Part shown: piece by piece, positions 50,932-57,851 of the stretch | Position numbering within the stretch: the first letter of the stretch is position 1 | How the letters are laid out: every line of letters starts with the position of its first letter | Origin: Chloroflexota bacterium | GTDB lineage: Bacteria > Chloroflexota > Anaerolineae > Aggregatilineales > Phototrophicaceae | Direction of reading: 5' to 3' | DNA length: 64,000 bases | NCBI GenBank assembly: GCA_020161935.1 | Contig: JAIUNI010000013.1 | Span: forward strand, 62,001-126,000 | Notes under the pieces: generated by a model | What the model was told of the DNA's origin: nothing | Databases searched by the model: none | Seen by the model: only the letters and a program-made list of their open reading frames with translations | Position numbers and translations under genes: made by a program

Positions 50932-51270
50932 ATGTGGTGTTGTACATTTCTGAACCCCACGGCTGACGTTGTAGAACGATCTATCAAGCAACCCAACCCG
51001 CCCCGTTTGGGCGGATGTAAAATGTCGCTGAAAACATGGTATTCCGGCTCTTGTAGCCGTCAACATTAACGAGAACATGCGTATTCGTAAATGCTCTGCA
51101 CGGGACATAAGCCCACCCAAACCGGAGAATCGGGATTGAAACCTCCCATGAAGAGGCCGATTCATTTGATCTAAACCGGCGCACCGCTTTCAGGCGCGAC
51201 AATTTACGTTCTCAACTGCTTCACTTGCACAGCCGTGGCTGCATTCCGACAGCGACGGCTGTTTGTTTTA
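50932..51270 (+). ncRNA. Candidate approx. 340-nt small RNA or recX leader (family unknown)
   Basis: Promoter at the front and strong intrinsic terminator at the back bound 339 nt with no ORF. Internal stems: CCCGCCC-type AACCCGCCCCGTTTGGGCGG near 50992-51012, GAATCGG/CCGATTC (51127-51133 and 51159-51165) enclosing CCTC/GAGG, and GAACATGCG...TGCTC near 51072. The terminator is ACAGCCGT-G-GCTG against CAGC-G-ACGGCTGT (51229-51262) plus TTGTTTT. I checked tmRNA, RNase P, SRP and 6S by eye: their signatures (T-loop GGTTCAA, GAGGAAAGTCC and others) are absent. The terminator is nine bases before the recX ribosome-binding region, so attenuation of recX is also possible. Confidence 0.5.
51229..51270 (+). 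terminator. Strong intrinsic terminator ahead of recX
   Basis: Two stacked perfect stems, ACAGCCGT/ACGGCTGT outside and GCTG/CAGC inside, separated by one G-G mismatch, 8-nt loop, followed by TTGTTTTA. It sits 14 bases before the recX GTG, between promoter and gene. Confidence 0.88.
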
Positions 51271-51283
51271 AAGGAACTGGCGC

Positions 51284-51955
51284 GTGGGAAACGGTGTTAT
51301 TACCGCGCTGGAAATACAAAAGCGCGATAAAGAACGAGTCAACGTTTTCATCGACGGGGAATTCGCCTTCGGGCTGAACCTGCTGGATGCCGCACGGCTG
51401 CGGAAGGGGCAGGTACTGGCAGAGGCGGAGATCGCGACACTGCGTAATGATGACGCGATTGTCCAAGCCGTGAATACCGCCGCGCACTTTTTGAGCTACC
51501 GCCCGCGCAGCGAACAGGAAATCCGGCGTAACTTGAAAGACAAGGACGTGCCGGAAGATGTCATCGAAGTGGCTGTTCAACGCTTGCAAGGGCTGGGGTA
51601 TTTGGATGACGCGGCGTTCGCCCGCTACTGGGTCGATAACCGCAACCAATTCAAACCCCTGAGTCACCGTGCCTTACGGCAAGAACTCCGCCAAAAGGGG
51701 GTGTCCGATGCGCTCATCAGCGAAACGTTGGGCGACCAGAGCGAGAGTGATTTGGCATACCAAGCGGCGACCACGCAGTTACGGAAACTCCGTAACCGGA
51801 CCGAGCGCGAGTTCAAAACAAAAATAAGTACCTTTTTACAACGTCGGGGCTTTGGCTACAGCACTACTCAGGATGTCGTTGCACGCTTGATTGACACTTT
51901 GGAAAGCGACGACCCCGACTACTTTAACCGAGAAAACGACTTACATGAGGATTAA
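51284..51955 (+). CDS. recX: Regulatory protein RecX
   Basis: 223 residues, GTG start with AAGGAA seven bases ahead. Three tandem three-helix repeats follow a short leader: ARLRKGQVLAEAEIATLRND, LSYRPRSEQEIRRNLKDKDV with EDVIEVAVQRLQGLGYLDDA (the Y-L-D-D-x-x-F-A-R-Y-W motif), and YFNREN end. RecX inhibits or remodels RecA filaments. No recA gene is in the window, so it is separated from its target. Upstream terminator suggests it is controlled by read-through. Six bases separate it from rny, so these two are co-transcribed. Confidence 0.92.
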   Translation: MGNGVITALEIQKRDKERVNVFIDGEFAFGLNLLDAARLRKGQVLAEAEIATLRNDDAIVQAVNTAAHFLSYRPRSEQEIRRNLKDKDVPEDVIEVAVQRLQGLGYLDDAAFARYWVDNRNQFKPLSHRALRQELRQKGVSDALISETLGDQSESDLAYQAATTQLRKLRNRTEREFKTKISTFLQRRGFGYSTTQDVVARLIDTLESDDPDYFNRENDLHED

Positions 51956-51960
51956 CTGTT

Positions 51961-53502
51961 ATGGAAGCTCTAGGCGTGATTGTCGCCCTTGTTGTTGGGC
52001 TGGCAGTCGGATTAGGAGCAGGCTTTTATGGCCTGAGGTCTTACCAGAATTCACAAGGCAAGAACCGGCGTGACATGGCGGAAGCCGAGGCGCGAACGAT
52101 TACCGACAAGGCGAAAGGCGAAGGCGACAATCTGATTAAAACTGCCGAGACGAAAGCACGGCAGATCGTGGATGAAAGCGAACAAGCGTCACTCCGGCGG
52201 CGGCGTGACCTTGATAAAGAAGACGAACGGATGCAAAAGCGGCGTGAAGAAGTCGATAACGCCCGCGAACGGCTGGAACAGCGCGAGCAGAACCTGAACA
52301 AGCGCCAGAGCCGACTTGATAAGCAGCAGAGCGACCTGACCAAGCTGGAAGAACAGCGTACCGCCGAACTCCAGCGCATCGCCCAGATGACGACCGACGA
52401 GGCCAAAAAGGAACTACTCACAGCAGTCGAGCGAGATGCCCGCAGCGATATGGCACGCACGATCCGACAGGTGGAAGCGGAAGCCCGCGAGGAAGCCGAC
52501 AACCGCGCCCGTGACGTGATCGCGCTGGCGGTACAGCGCCTTGCCTCGGAACACGTTAGCGAAATTTCGGTGAGCGTGGTTCAACTACCGAGCGACGAAA
52601 TGAAGGGGCGTATCATCGGGCGTGCGGGGCGTAACATTCGCGCGTTTGAAATCGCTACGGGTGTTGATGTGGTGGTTGATGACACACCGGAAGCGGTGAC
52701 GATCAGCAGCTTTGACCCCGTACGGCGCGAGGTTGCCAAGCGTGCGCTGGCGAAGCTGGTGGTGGATGGACGTATCCATCCGGCGCGTATCGAGCAGTTG
52801 GTCGAGGATTCGAAGGTCGAGGTCGAAAACAGCATCCGCGAAGAAGGCGAACGGGCGGCGTATGAGGCCGGTATCCCCGGTTTGCACCCTGAAATTATCA
52901 AGCTGTTGGGGCGGTTGAAGTTCCGCACCAGCTACGGGCAGAACCAGCACGCGCACTCGATTGAAACCTCGCACATCGCGGGCATGATCGCGGCGGAGTT
53001 GGGGGCAGATGTACAGATCGCGAAGGCCGGCGGTTTGCTCCATGATCTCGGCAAGGCGCTTGACCACGAGGTTGAAGGGACACACGCGCTGATCGGCGCG
53101 GACTTCGCTAAACGGTATGGTGTGAACGCTCGCATTGTGAACGCCATCGCGAGCCACCATCATGAAGTCGAGCAGGAGTACGTCGAGTCGTACATCGTTG
53201 AGGCGGCGGACGCGATTTCCGGCGCACGACCGGGCGCACGGCGCGAGAGCATGGAAACCTACATCAAGCGAGTCAAGATGCTGGAAGACATCGCGAACAG
53301 TTTTGAGGGCGTGGAACAGAGCTATGCCCTGCAGGCCGGACGCGAGGTGCGTATCATCGTGCGACCGGACGTGGTGGACGATTACTCGTCCCTGCAACTG
53401 GCGCGGGACATCGCCCGTAAAATCGAGGAGAGTATGCAGTACCCCGGTCAGATTAAGGTACAGGTGATCCGCGAAACGCGGGCGGTGGATTTCGCGAAGT
53501 AA
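51961..53502 (+). CDS. rny: Ribonuclease Y
   Basis: 513 residues. An N-terminal helix anchors it (LGVIVALVVGLAVGLGAGFY), then a long coiled coil of about 150 residues (RRDLDKEDERMQKRREEVDN and similar), the KH domain (MKGRIIGRAGRNIRAFEIAT, GVDVVVDDTPEAVTISSFDP), and the HD phosphodiesterase domain (HSIETSHIAGMIAAELGADV, GGLLHDLGKALDHEVEGTHA). RNase Y is a membrane-bound endonuclease that starts mRNA decay. GAGGA precedes the ATG. It ends with the terminator that is duplicated 700 bp downstream. Confidence 0.96.
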   Translation: MEALGVIVALVVGLAVGLGAGFYGLRSYQNSQGKNRRDMAEAEARTITDKAKGEGDNLIKTAETKARQIVDESEQASLRRRRDLDKEDERMQKRREEVDNARERLEQREQNLNKRQSRLDKQQSDLTKLEEQRTAELQRIAQMTTDEAKKELLTAVERDARSDMARTIRQVEAEAREEADNRARDVIALAVQRLASEHVSEISVSVVQLPSDEMKGRIIGRAGRNIRAFEIATGVDVVVDDTPEAVTISSFDPVRREVAKRALAKLVVDGRIHPARIEQLVEDSKVEVENSIREEGERAAYEAGIPGLHPEIIKLLGRLKFRTSYGQNQHAHSIETSHIAGMIAAELGADVQIAKAGGLLHDLGKALDHEVEGTHALIGADFAKRYGVNARIVNAIASHHHEVEQEYVESYIVEAADAISGARPGARRESMETYIKRVKMLEDIANSFEGVEQSYALQAGREVRIIVRPDVVDDYSSLQLARDIARKIEESMQYPGQIKVQVIRETRAVDFAK

Positions 53503-53552
53503 GTACTGAGTGCTGAGTACTCAGTACTGAGTCCAATACCAAGACAAGAAAC

Positions 53553-53617
53553 TTTGAAGGCGTGTCGAGAGATGCGCCTTTTTAGTTGCCAGCGGGCGGG
53601 TTTCGGTGTTCAATGGG
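53553..53617 (+). repeat. rny terminator region, direct repeat copy 1
   Basis: 65 bp, identical to 54251-54315 except for one base. It contains an intrinsic terminator: AAGGCG (53557-53562) with CGCCTT (53575-53580) then TTT, followed by AGTTGCCAGCGGGCGGGTTT and CGGTGTTCAATGGG. Just before it lies a palindrome of AGTACTGAGT units (53503-53531). Confidence 0.85.
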
Positions 53618-53659
53618 CAGCGTAGATAAGATAGACAAGCTGGCTAGTAGACTGCTATT

Positions 53660-54004
53660 ATGAAAATACCAAGCGATGCTTTGATTTCTCGTGAAAAACT
53701 GACGCAGTATCTCTTGGTTTTTCGCCAAGACAGCGACAAATCAATATTTTTAGGCCAAGGTGGTTTTACACAGGCTAATCCAGACACACTTGAGGCAGCT
53801 ATTCGAGAATTGATCTCAGAATACGAGGCCATACTCGACAATCAGAACCAATATGGTGATTTTTATCGTGTTGAAGGCACACTTCATGGGGTCAATAATC
53901 ACAACTTGTTGGTTGTCACGATTTGGATGATACGAAGTGAAGAAGACGGCATCTTTCGCTTCGTGACATTGAAGCCGTGGAGGGCAAAAAATAATGCATC
54001 CTGA
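53660..54004 (+). CDS. DUF6883-domain protein
   Basis: 114 residues: MKIPSDALISREKLTQYLLV, FRQDSDKSIFLGQGGFTQAN, PDTLEAAIRELISEYEAILD, YGDFYRVEGTLHGVNNHNLL and VVTIWMIRSEEDGIFRFVTL. This matches the DUF6883 pattern of short proteins that open I-P-x-x-K-L-x-x-Y-L-L and end R-F-V-T. It overlaps the next gene by 11 bases. In other genomes DUF6883 and DUF4926 genes occur together in toxin-immunity-like settings; that this pair is a toxin and partner is an inference. Composition is a little lower in GC than rny. Confidence 0.75.
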   Translation: MKIPSDALISREKLTQYLLVFRQDSDKSIFLGQGGFTQANPDTLEAAIRELISEYEAILDNQNQYGDFYRVEGTLHGVNNHNLLVVTIWMIRSEEDGIFRFVTLKPWRAKNNAS

Positions 54005-54233
54005 ACTGTATACCCGTGTGGCGCTCGTTCGTGATGTGCCAGAAGCGAACCTTAAACGGGGCGACACCGCTATGTATATTGACCATGCCCCTATTAAAGA
54101 TGGTGAGACAGGTGCGGTGCTTGAGGTCTTCAACGCGGTTGGAGAAAGCATTAGCGTGGTAACAGTACCTCTTTCGGCGATTGAAGTCTTGCGGGCTGAC
54201 CACATTTTGACGGTACGTACACGCGCAAGTTAA
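53994..54233 (+). CDS. DUF4926-domain protein
   Basis: 79 residues: ELYTRVALVRDVPEANLKRG then DTAMYIDHAPIKDGETGAVL, EVFNAVGESISVVTVPLSAI and EVLRADHILTVRTRAS. The opening (E-L-Y-x-x-V-x-L-x-x-D-x-P-x-x-x-L-K-R-G) and the VVTVP segment are those of DUF4926, a small SH3-like barrel family. Translationally coupled to the DUF6883 gene. The two fill the space between the 65-bp direct repeats. Confidence 0.8.
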   Translation: MHPELYTRVALVRDVPEANLKRGDTAMYIDHAPIKDGETGAVLEVFNAVGESISVVTVPLSAIEVLRADHILTVRTRAS

Positions 54234-54250
54234 CTAAACATCCGAAGCCA

Positions 54251-54315
54251 TTTGAAGGCGTGTCGAGAGATACGCCTTTTTAGTTGCCAGCGGGCGGGTT
54301 TCGGTGTTCAATGGG
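54251..54315 (+). repeat. rny terminator region, direct repeat copy 2
   Basis: 65-bp copy of 53553-53617 with a single difference in the terminator loop-closing base: AAGGCGT (54255-54261) pairs with ACGCCTT (54272-54278), then TTT. It serves as terminator for the DUF pair. Confidence 0.85.
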
Positions 54316-54342
54316 GGCAAGGATTGAAGGGGGCAGCGATTT

Positions 54343-54873
54343 ATGTTCGGACGACTACTTATCACGATTTTACTGAACGCCTTATGGGTGCTTTGTTTAG
54401 GCATACTCATCCTTCCAACGATGCCGGAGTTTGCCCGTGACCGGAATGTGAACAGTATTCTGGGGGCGGTTTTATGCTCGCCCGGCGAAGACTTTCAGCC
54501 CAGAAACGAGCCGAACGAGCATCCGTTAATTGAGGCGTTGGGGTTTCCGATGACCCCGTACTGCGTAAATTCGCGCCTCGAAACAGGCACGGATGTGACT
54601 GAAAAGTGGCTGACCATCGGTGTGGGCGGCGCGGCGGTGAGCTTCGTGTTGAGTATGGTTTCCGAGCTGGCGCTGGTGATTTACTCGATTCGGAATAAGA
54701 CTTCCAAGATTATTACGCAGAGCAACCCGTTGGGCGTGAACTTCCTCAACAACCGGATGACGTTGAACGAGCGCCTTCAGCAGATTGAGAACGCGCGACA
54801 GGCCGGCACGATTACCTACGACGAGTACGACCAGATGCGGTCGAAGATCCTACGCGAGATGACGGAGAAGTAG
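54343..54873 (+). CDS. Two-helix membrane protein with SHOCT-like C-terminus
   Basis: 176 residues. Helix 1 MFGRLLITILLNALWVLCLG and helix 2 WLTIGVGGAAVSFVLSMVSE with VIYSIRNK bracket a 60-residue extracytoplasmic loop containing two cysteines (VLCSPGE, PYCVNSR). The cytosolic C-terminus RMTLNERLQQIENARQAGTI followed by TYDEYDQMRSKILREMT is a SHOCT-type short helical motif (E-R-L-x-x-I-x-x-x-x-x-x-G-x-I-T-x-x-E-Y). Function unknown. It stands directly after the second copy of the rny terminator and was probably the original neighbour of rny. Confidence 0.65.
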   Translation: MFGRLLITILLNALWVLCLGILILPTMPEFARDRNVNSILGAVLCSPGEDFQPRNEPNEHPLIEALGFPMTPYCVNSRLETGTDVTEKWLTIGVGGAAVSFVLSMVSELALVIYSIRNKTSKIITQSNPLGVNFLNNRMTLNERLQQIENARQAGTITYDEYDQMRSKILREMTEK

Positions 54874-54911
54874 TTGGTAGTTTTAAGGTTCAAGTGGCAA
54901 GTTTTAAGAAG

Positions 54912-55300
54912 AGATTAACCGCCAAGTCGCCAAGAACGCCAAGATTTTGATTCAAGAATCTCGATAATATTGACACTGAACAGTCATTAGCTAAAGGCAA
55001 ATTCAGACTAAGGCGATTTTTTGCAGCAAAAGTGGTAAGGGGTTGCTGCAAAAGCAGTTTTAAGTCAGAAGTTTTAAGTGGTTAGTTCAATACATTCAAT
55101 TCAGGTAGGACTACATTAAGTGGTGGAGGGTAAATTCGACCTCACCCCCATGATGGTACGTTCGCAGGCTCACTCCACCATCAGTCTCGCTATTTTATGG
55201 CAGAGGGGAACAAGACGGAAAACGGGAGGATCTCAAGCTCCTCCCCTACAAAAGCTGTTGTTTGGGGTCGGTGAAGGGCGCAAGGCTTGCGCCCTACATC
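54912..55300. repeat. Repeat-filled intergenic stretch (CCGCCAAG copy 3, nested hairpin, CCCTAC palindromes)
   Basis: 54874-55363 has no gene. 54912-54946: AGATTAACCGCCAAGTCGCC then AAGAACGCCAAGATT. 55021-55090: GCAGCAAAAGTGG and TTGCTGCAAAAGCAGTTTTAA, a fragment of the long repeat. 55139-55215: nested hairpin with core ACGTTCGCAGGCTCACTCC (55158-55176) between perfectly complementary TGATGGT and ACCATCA. 55228-55247: GGAGGATCTC...CTCCCCTAC; 55276-55297: GGGCGCAAGGCTTGCGCCCT. Confidence 0.7.
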
Positions 55301-55363
55301 AGAAATCGACCTATTAAAGACCTCTCTGCCCTAAATCTGCGCTAGGGTAGCACGTACCCGGTA

Positions 55364-56689
55364 TTAGCTTTCGACACCTGCACCGAGCGGCGCACAGTCA
55401 GTTGTGAAGGCTAAGGTATAGGTCTTTGTGCCGTCGAGCGAAGGGCCGACCACGAGCAGCGTACCATCGGGTTGGAGCAGGAGTTGGTTGCCGTTGGATG
55501 AGGCCAACACAATCGGTTCGCTGGCGACGGGCGGCAGCGCACCCAATGAGAAGTGCAGTTCATCGCTGCCTACGCCACCCGCGCCAATATCGACAAGGGT
55601 GATGCTGTCGGCATTGCAGTAAAGTGCCAGCGGCGCACCATTTTCGCCCCGATTGATGCGCTGGGCGAAGTTAATGTCGATATTTGTCGCGCCGCTTTCG
55701 ATGAGCAGTATCAGTAGATTTTGCAGCGCCTCGAAGCTATTGAAGGTGTAGGTCTGACCGTTGAGGGTGACGGTGCCGGAACACGGGCTGCAATTAAGGA
55801 AAGATTGAATCTGGTCAAAACCGGCCTGATCGCTGGTGGTGCCGGAGAAGATCAGCGTATCCGTACCTGAGCCGCCGGAAACGGTGCCGCCAACAGACGA
55901 ACCAACGACGAGGGTGATGGTATCGTTGCCAATCCCACCTTTTATATCCCCGCCGACACTTCCTGCGTTGATGATGGTATCGTCATCACTTTCATCGATT
56001 GTTACAGGAATATGCCCATCAATGCTGCCATCCACCACACCATTGTTGATAATCGTGTCGTTACCACCACCACCTGTGATGTCGCCGCCAACGTTACCGT
56101 TATTGGTAATGGTATCATTACCGGTCGTGCCTCCATTTTCAAGCCCATCACCGTAAATGCTGTCTCCAACCACACCGTTGTTGGTAATGGTGTCATTTCC
56201 TTTATTCGTTTCACGGTCGCCCCAAATGGAAACCGTTACCTCTCCATTATTGACGACGGTGTCATCACCACCTTTGCCGAATATACCTGAGTTATCAGCA
56301 TATATATCGCCAGTTGTGCCGTTATTGATAATGGTATCATCGCCGCCGATATCATCGAAATTATCAGCGTAATCACCCGCAATAAAACTGATGACCGTAC
56401 CATTATTGATGATCGTATCATTAGATTGTTTCGTTGAACCGTTGGGAGGAGTCGAAGTGTAGGTCGCATCGCCGCCGACAATATCCACCGTCGCACCCGC
56501 TTCAATGGTGATGACATCTGCCCCTGCATCACCCCTCACAATTTTGTTCGGGTCTGTTATATCACAGTTGATGATGTCGTCGCCGGCTGTGCCATCGGGG
56601 CAGTCGGCTAGGGCGGGCAAAGCGGCCGCACCGAGGGTGGCGAACAGCACGAGGAAGATTAGCGAGCAGCGTTTCAAAATGAACATCAT
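55364..56689 (-). CDS. Secreted RTX-like repeat protein (GGxGNDTI/INNG repeats), copy 1
   Basis: 441 residues with a signal peptide MMFILKRCSLIFLVLFATLG to ALPALADCPDG. Residues 30-290 hold about ten units of the type GGDDTIINNGTV-GGDI, e.g. NDTIINNGNVGGDITGGGGN, resembling the RTX nonapeptide GGxGxDxUx interleaved with INNGxVxGxI; they would stack as a beta-roll/solenoid and may bind calcium. After the repeats comes a conserved-looking tail: FLNCSPCSGTVTLNGQTYTF, INFAQRINRGENGAPLALYC and a beta-rich end. A paralogue with the same architecture is at 62701-63924. Likely a cell-surface or secreted adhesive or structural protein. Confidence 0.78.
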   Translation of the reverse strand: MMFILKRCSLIFLVLFATLGAAALPALADCPDGTAGDDIINCDITDPNKIVRGDAGADVITIEAGATVDIVGGDATYTSTPPNGSTKQSNDTIINNGTVISFIAGDYADNFDDIGGDDTIINNGTTGDIYADNSGIFGKGGDDTVVNNGEVTVSIWGDRETNKGNDTITNNGVVGDSIYGDGLENGGTTGNDTITNNGNVGGDITGGGGNDTIINNGVVDGSIDGHIPVTIDESDDDTIINAGSVGGDIKGGIGNDTITLVVGSSVGGTVSGGSGTDTLIFSGTTSDQAGFDQIQSFLNCSPCSGTVTLNGQTYTFNSFEALQNLLILLIESGATNIDINFAQRINRGENGAPLALYCNADSITLVDIGAGGVGSDELHFSLGALPPVASEPIVLASSNGNQLLLQPDGTLLVVGPSLDGTKTYTLAFTTDCAPLGAGVES

Positions 56690-56843
56690 AGACCCTCTTA
56701 AGCGAAGCCGTCTTACGGATATAAATCTCTATCTTTCATTTTATGCTGTGATATGGATTTTTATCGTTAAGTCTGGTTTGGGTAGGGTTAGAAACAGGTT
56801 GGCATGTGGTCGGGCAGATACAGGGTAAGGTGGGCGCACGAGT

Positions 56844-57035
56844 GTGCATAGGCATTAAGCTATGCTATTTTGACGAGGATATTCAGGGAACGAGTTGACT
56901 GTTTGCGCCGTATGAGGCTAAAGCCATCCTGCTACCAGCCGGACAAGCGCACTCAAGGCGCTCCAAAATTCGACAGCGAGCCTCATTATTGAGTGATTTT
57001 GTTCCTGAAAATTCCTTAGCTTAATGCCTATGCAC
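56844..57035. mobile_element. MITE-like element bounded by 19-bp perfect inverted repeats
   Basis: GTGCATAGGCATTAAGCTA (56844-56862) is the exact reverse complement of TAGCTTAATGCCTATGCAC (57017-57035), and the inverted similarity continues inward imperfectly (AGGATATTCAGGGAAC against AGGAATTTTCAGGAAC). The 192-bp unit has no ORF; its middle is a GTATGAGGCTAAAGCC / GACAAGCGCACT repeat. No target duplication was seen. It may be a miniature transposable element or encode a hairpin RNA. It lies in the gene-free stretch 56690-57119. Confidence 0.6.
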
Positions 57036-57075
57036 GGTGATGCGCCCCGACGAGAAGATTGCCGGTGAGATGGCG

Positions 57076-57100
57076 CGGACGCGATGTATCGCGTCCCTAC
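57076..57100. repeat. GCGGACGCGATGTATCGCGTCCCTAC palindrome
   Basis: GGACGCGAT and ATCGCGTCC form a perfect palindrome with CTACG after it. It lies just past the stop side of the DUF6194 gene; simple member of the CCCTAC family. Confidence 0.7.
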
Positions 57101-57119
57101 GAAAAGGCGTTGTTTGTGG

Positions 57120-57599
57120 TCAGCAGCGCGGCGCAGTTGAGTGGGTTTTGCTGAACTTGCTGACGGCTGTCGCATAGGCTTCATCCAGCAGGGGGCGGAC
57201 AGTGGTTTCGAGCGTTGCATCGCTGGGGTTTAGCACCGAGACCCAATGCATCTTGCCATAGACGGGATGCGGCATGAGCTGATCCAACGCCGTGTAGTCG
57301 AAGCCACTGAACACCGGTTGGTCGGCACTTTCGTCCTTCGAAGCGGGCTTGAGTTCGCCGAACAGCGACTGAACGGTGGCCTTGCTAACCCCGATGTTCA
57401 ACCGGTAAACCGATGGGCGGTTGAGATCCGAGAACGGGTCGTTGTGGTCGCTGGTCACAAGGGTTGCCCACGGGAACATATGATCCGGCGGGATGTTCGG
57501 GTCGGGGTTGTAGAAGAAAAAGCTGTCGCCTGACGAGACAACCACATCAACACCTGCGAAGTTATCGGTGATATAGCGGCTGAGTTCAGTATCGTTCAT
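57120..57599 (-). CDS. DUF6194-family protein
   Basis: 159 residues: ITDNFAGVDVVVSSGDSFFF with YNPDPNIPPDHMFPWATLVT, SDHNDPFSDLNRPSVYRLNI, GVSKATVQSLFGELKPASKD, YTALDQLMPHPVYGKMHWVS and VLNPSDATLETTVRPLLDEA. The SDLNRP-x-x-x-RLNIGVS and LMPHPVYxxxxWVxVLNPS motifs are the hallmarks of DUF6194 (formerly in the MmcQ/YjbR-like group). Its function is unknown; it looks like a soluble cytoplasmic protein. Convergent with nothing; its 3' side has a palindromic repeat. Confidence 0.82.
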   Translation of the reverse strand: MNDTELSRYITDNFAGVDVVVSSGDSFFFYNPDPNIPPDHMFPWATLVTSDHNDPFSDLNRPSVYRLNIGVSKATVQSLFGELKPASKDESADQPVFSGFDYTALDQLMPHPVYGKMHWVSVLNPSDATLETTVRPLLDEAYATAVSKFSKTHSTAPRC

Positions 57600-57851
57600 C
57601 GGTTGTCATCCTTCTGCTTTGTGTCCGATAACTCTATTATAAAACCCTCGTGTGCTTTGAGAGGGTTTGAGGCTGTGCTGTGTTTGCGTGGCTTTCAACC
57701 GTAGAAGGTTTGCGTTACACTCGCCATTGGCGCTCATCAACTGAAAGCGAGTTCAACCGCATCACCATCATCGTCGCCTCAAAAATAGTACATCTCACGG
57801 TTCGATTAGACACAGGTTATTCTCAATAATTTTCATAAGGATCACCGGACA

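Noticed and set aside
50932..51270. tmRNA, RNase P RNA, SRP RNA or 6S RNA
   Set aside because: No T-loop GGTTCAA and tag-coding stretch, no GAGGAAAGTCC, no SRP GGAAG/AGCAG apical motif; length does not fit 6S. Left as unknown.
55428..56156. Plus-strand frames opposite the RTX-like gene
   Set aside because: Proline/serine-rich mirror of the repeats; no start context and no motif.
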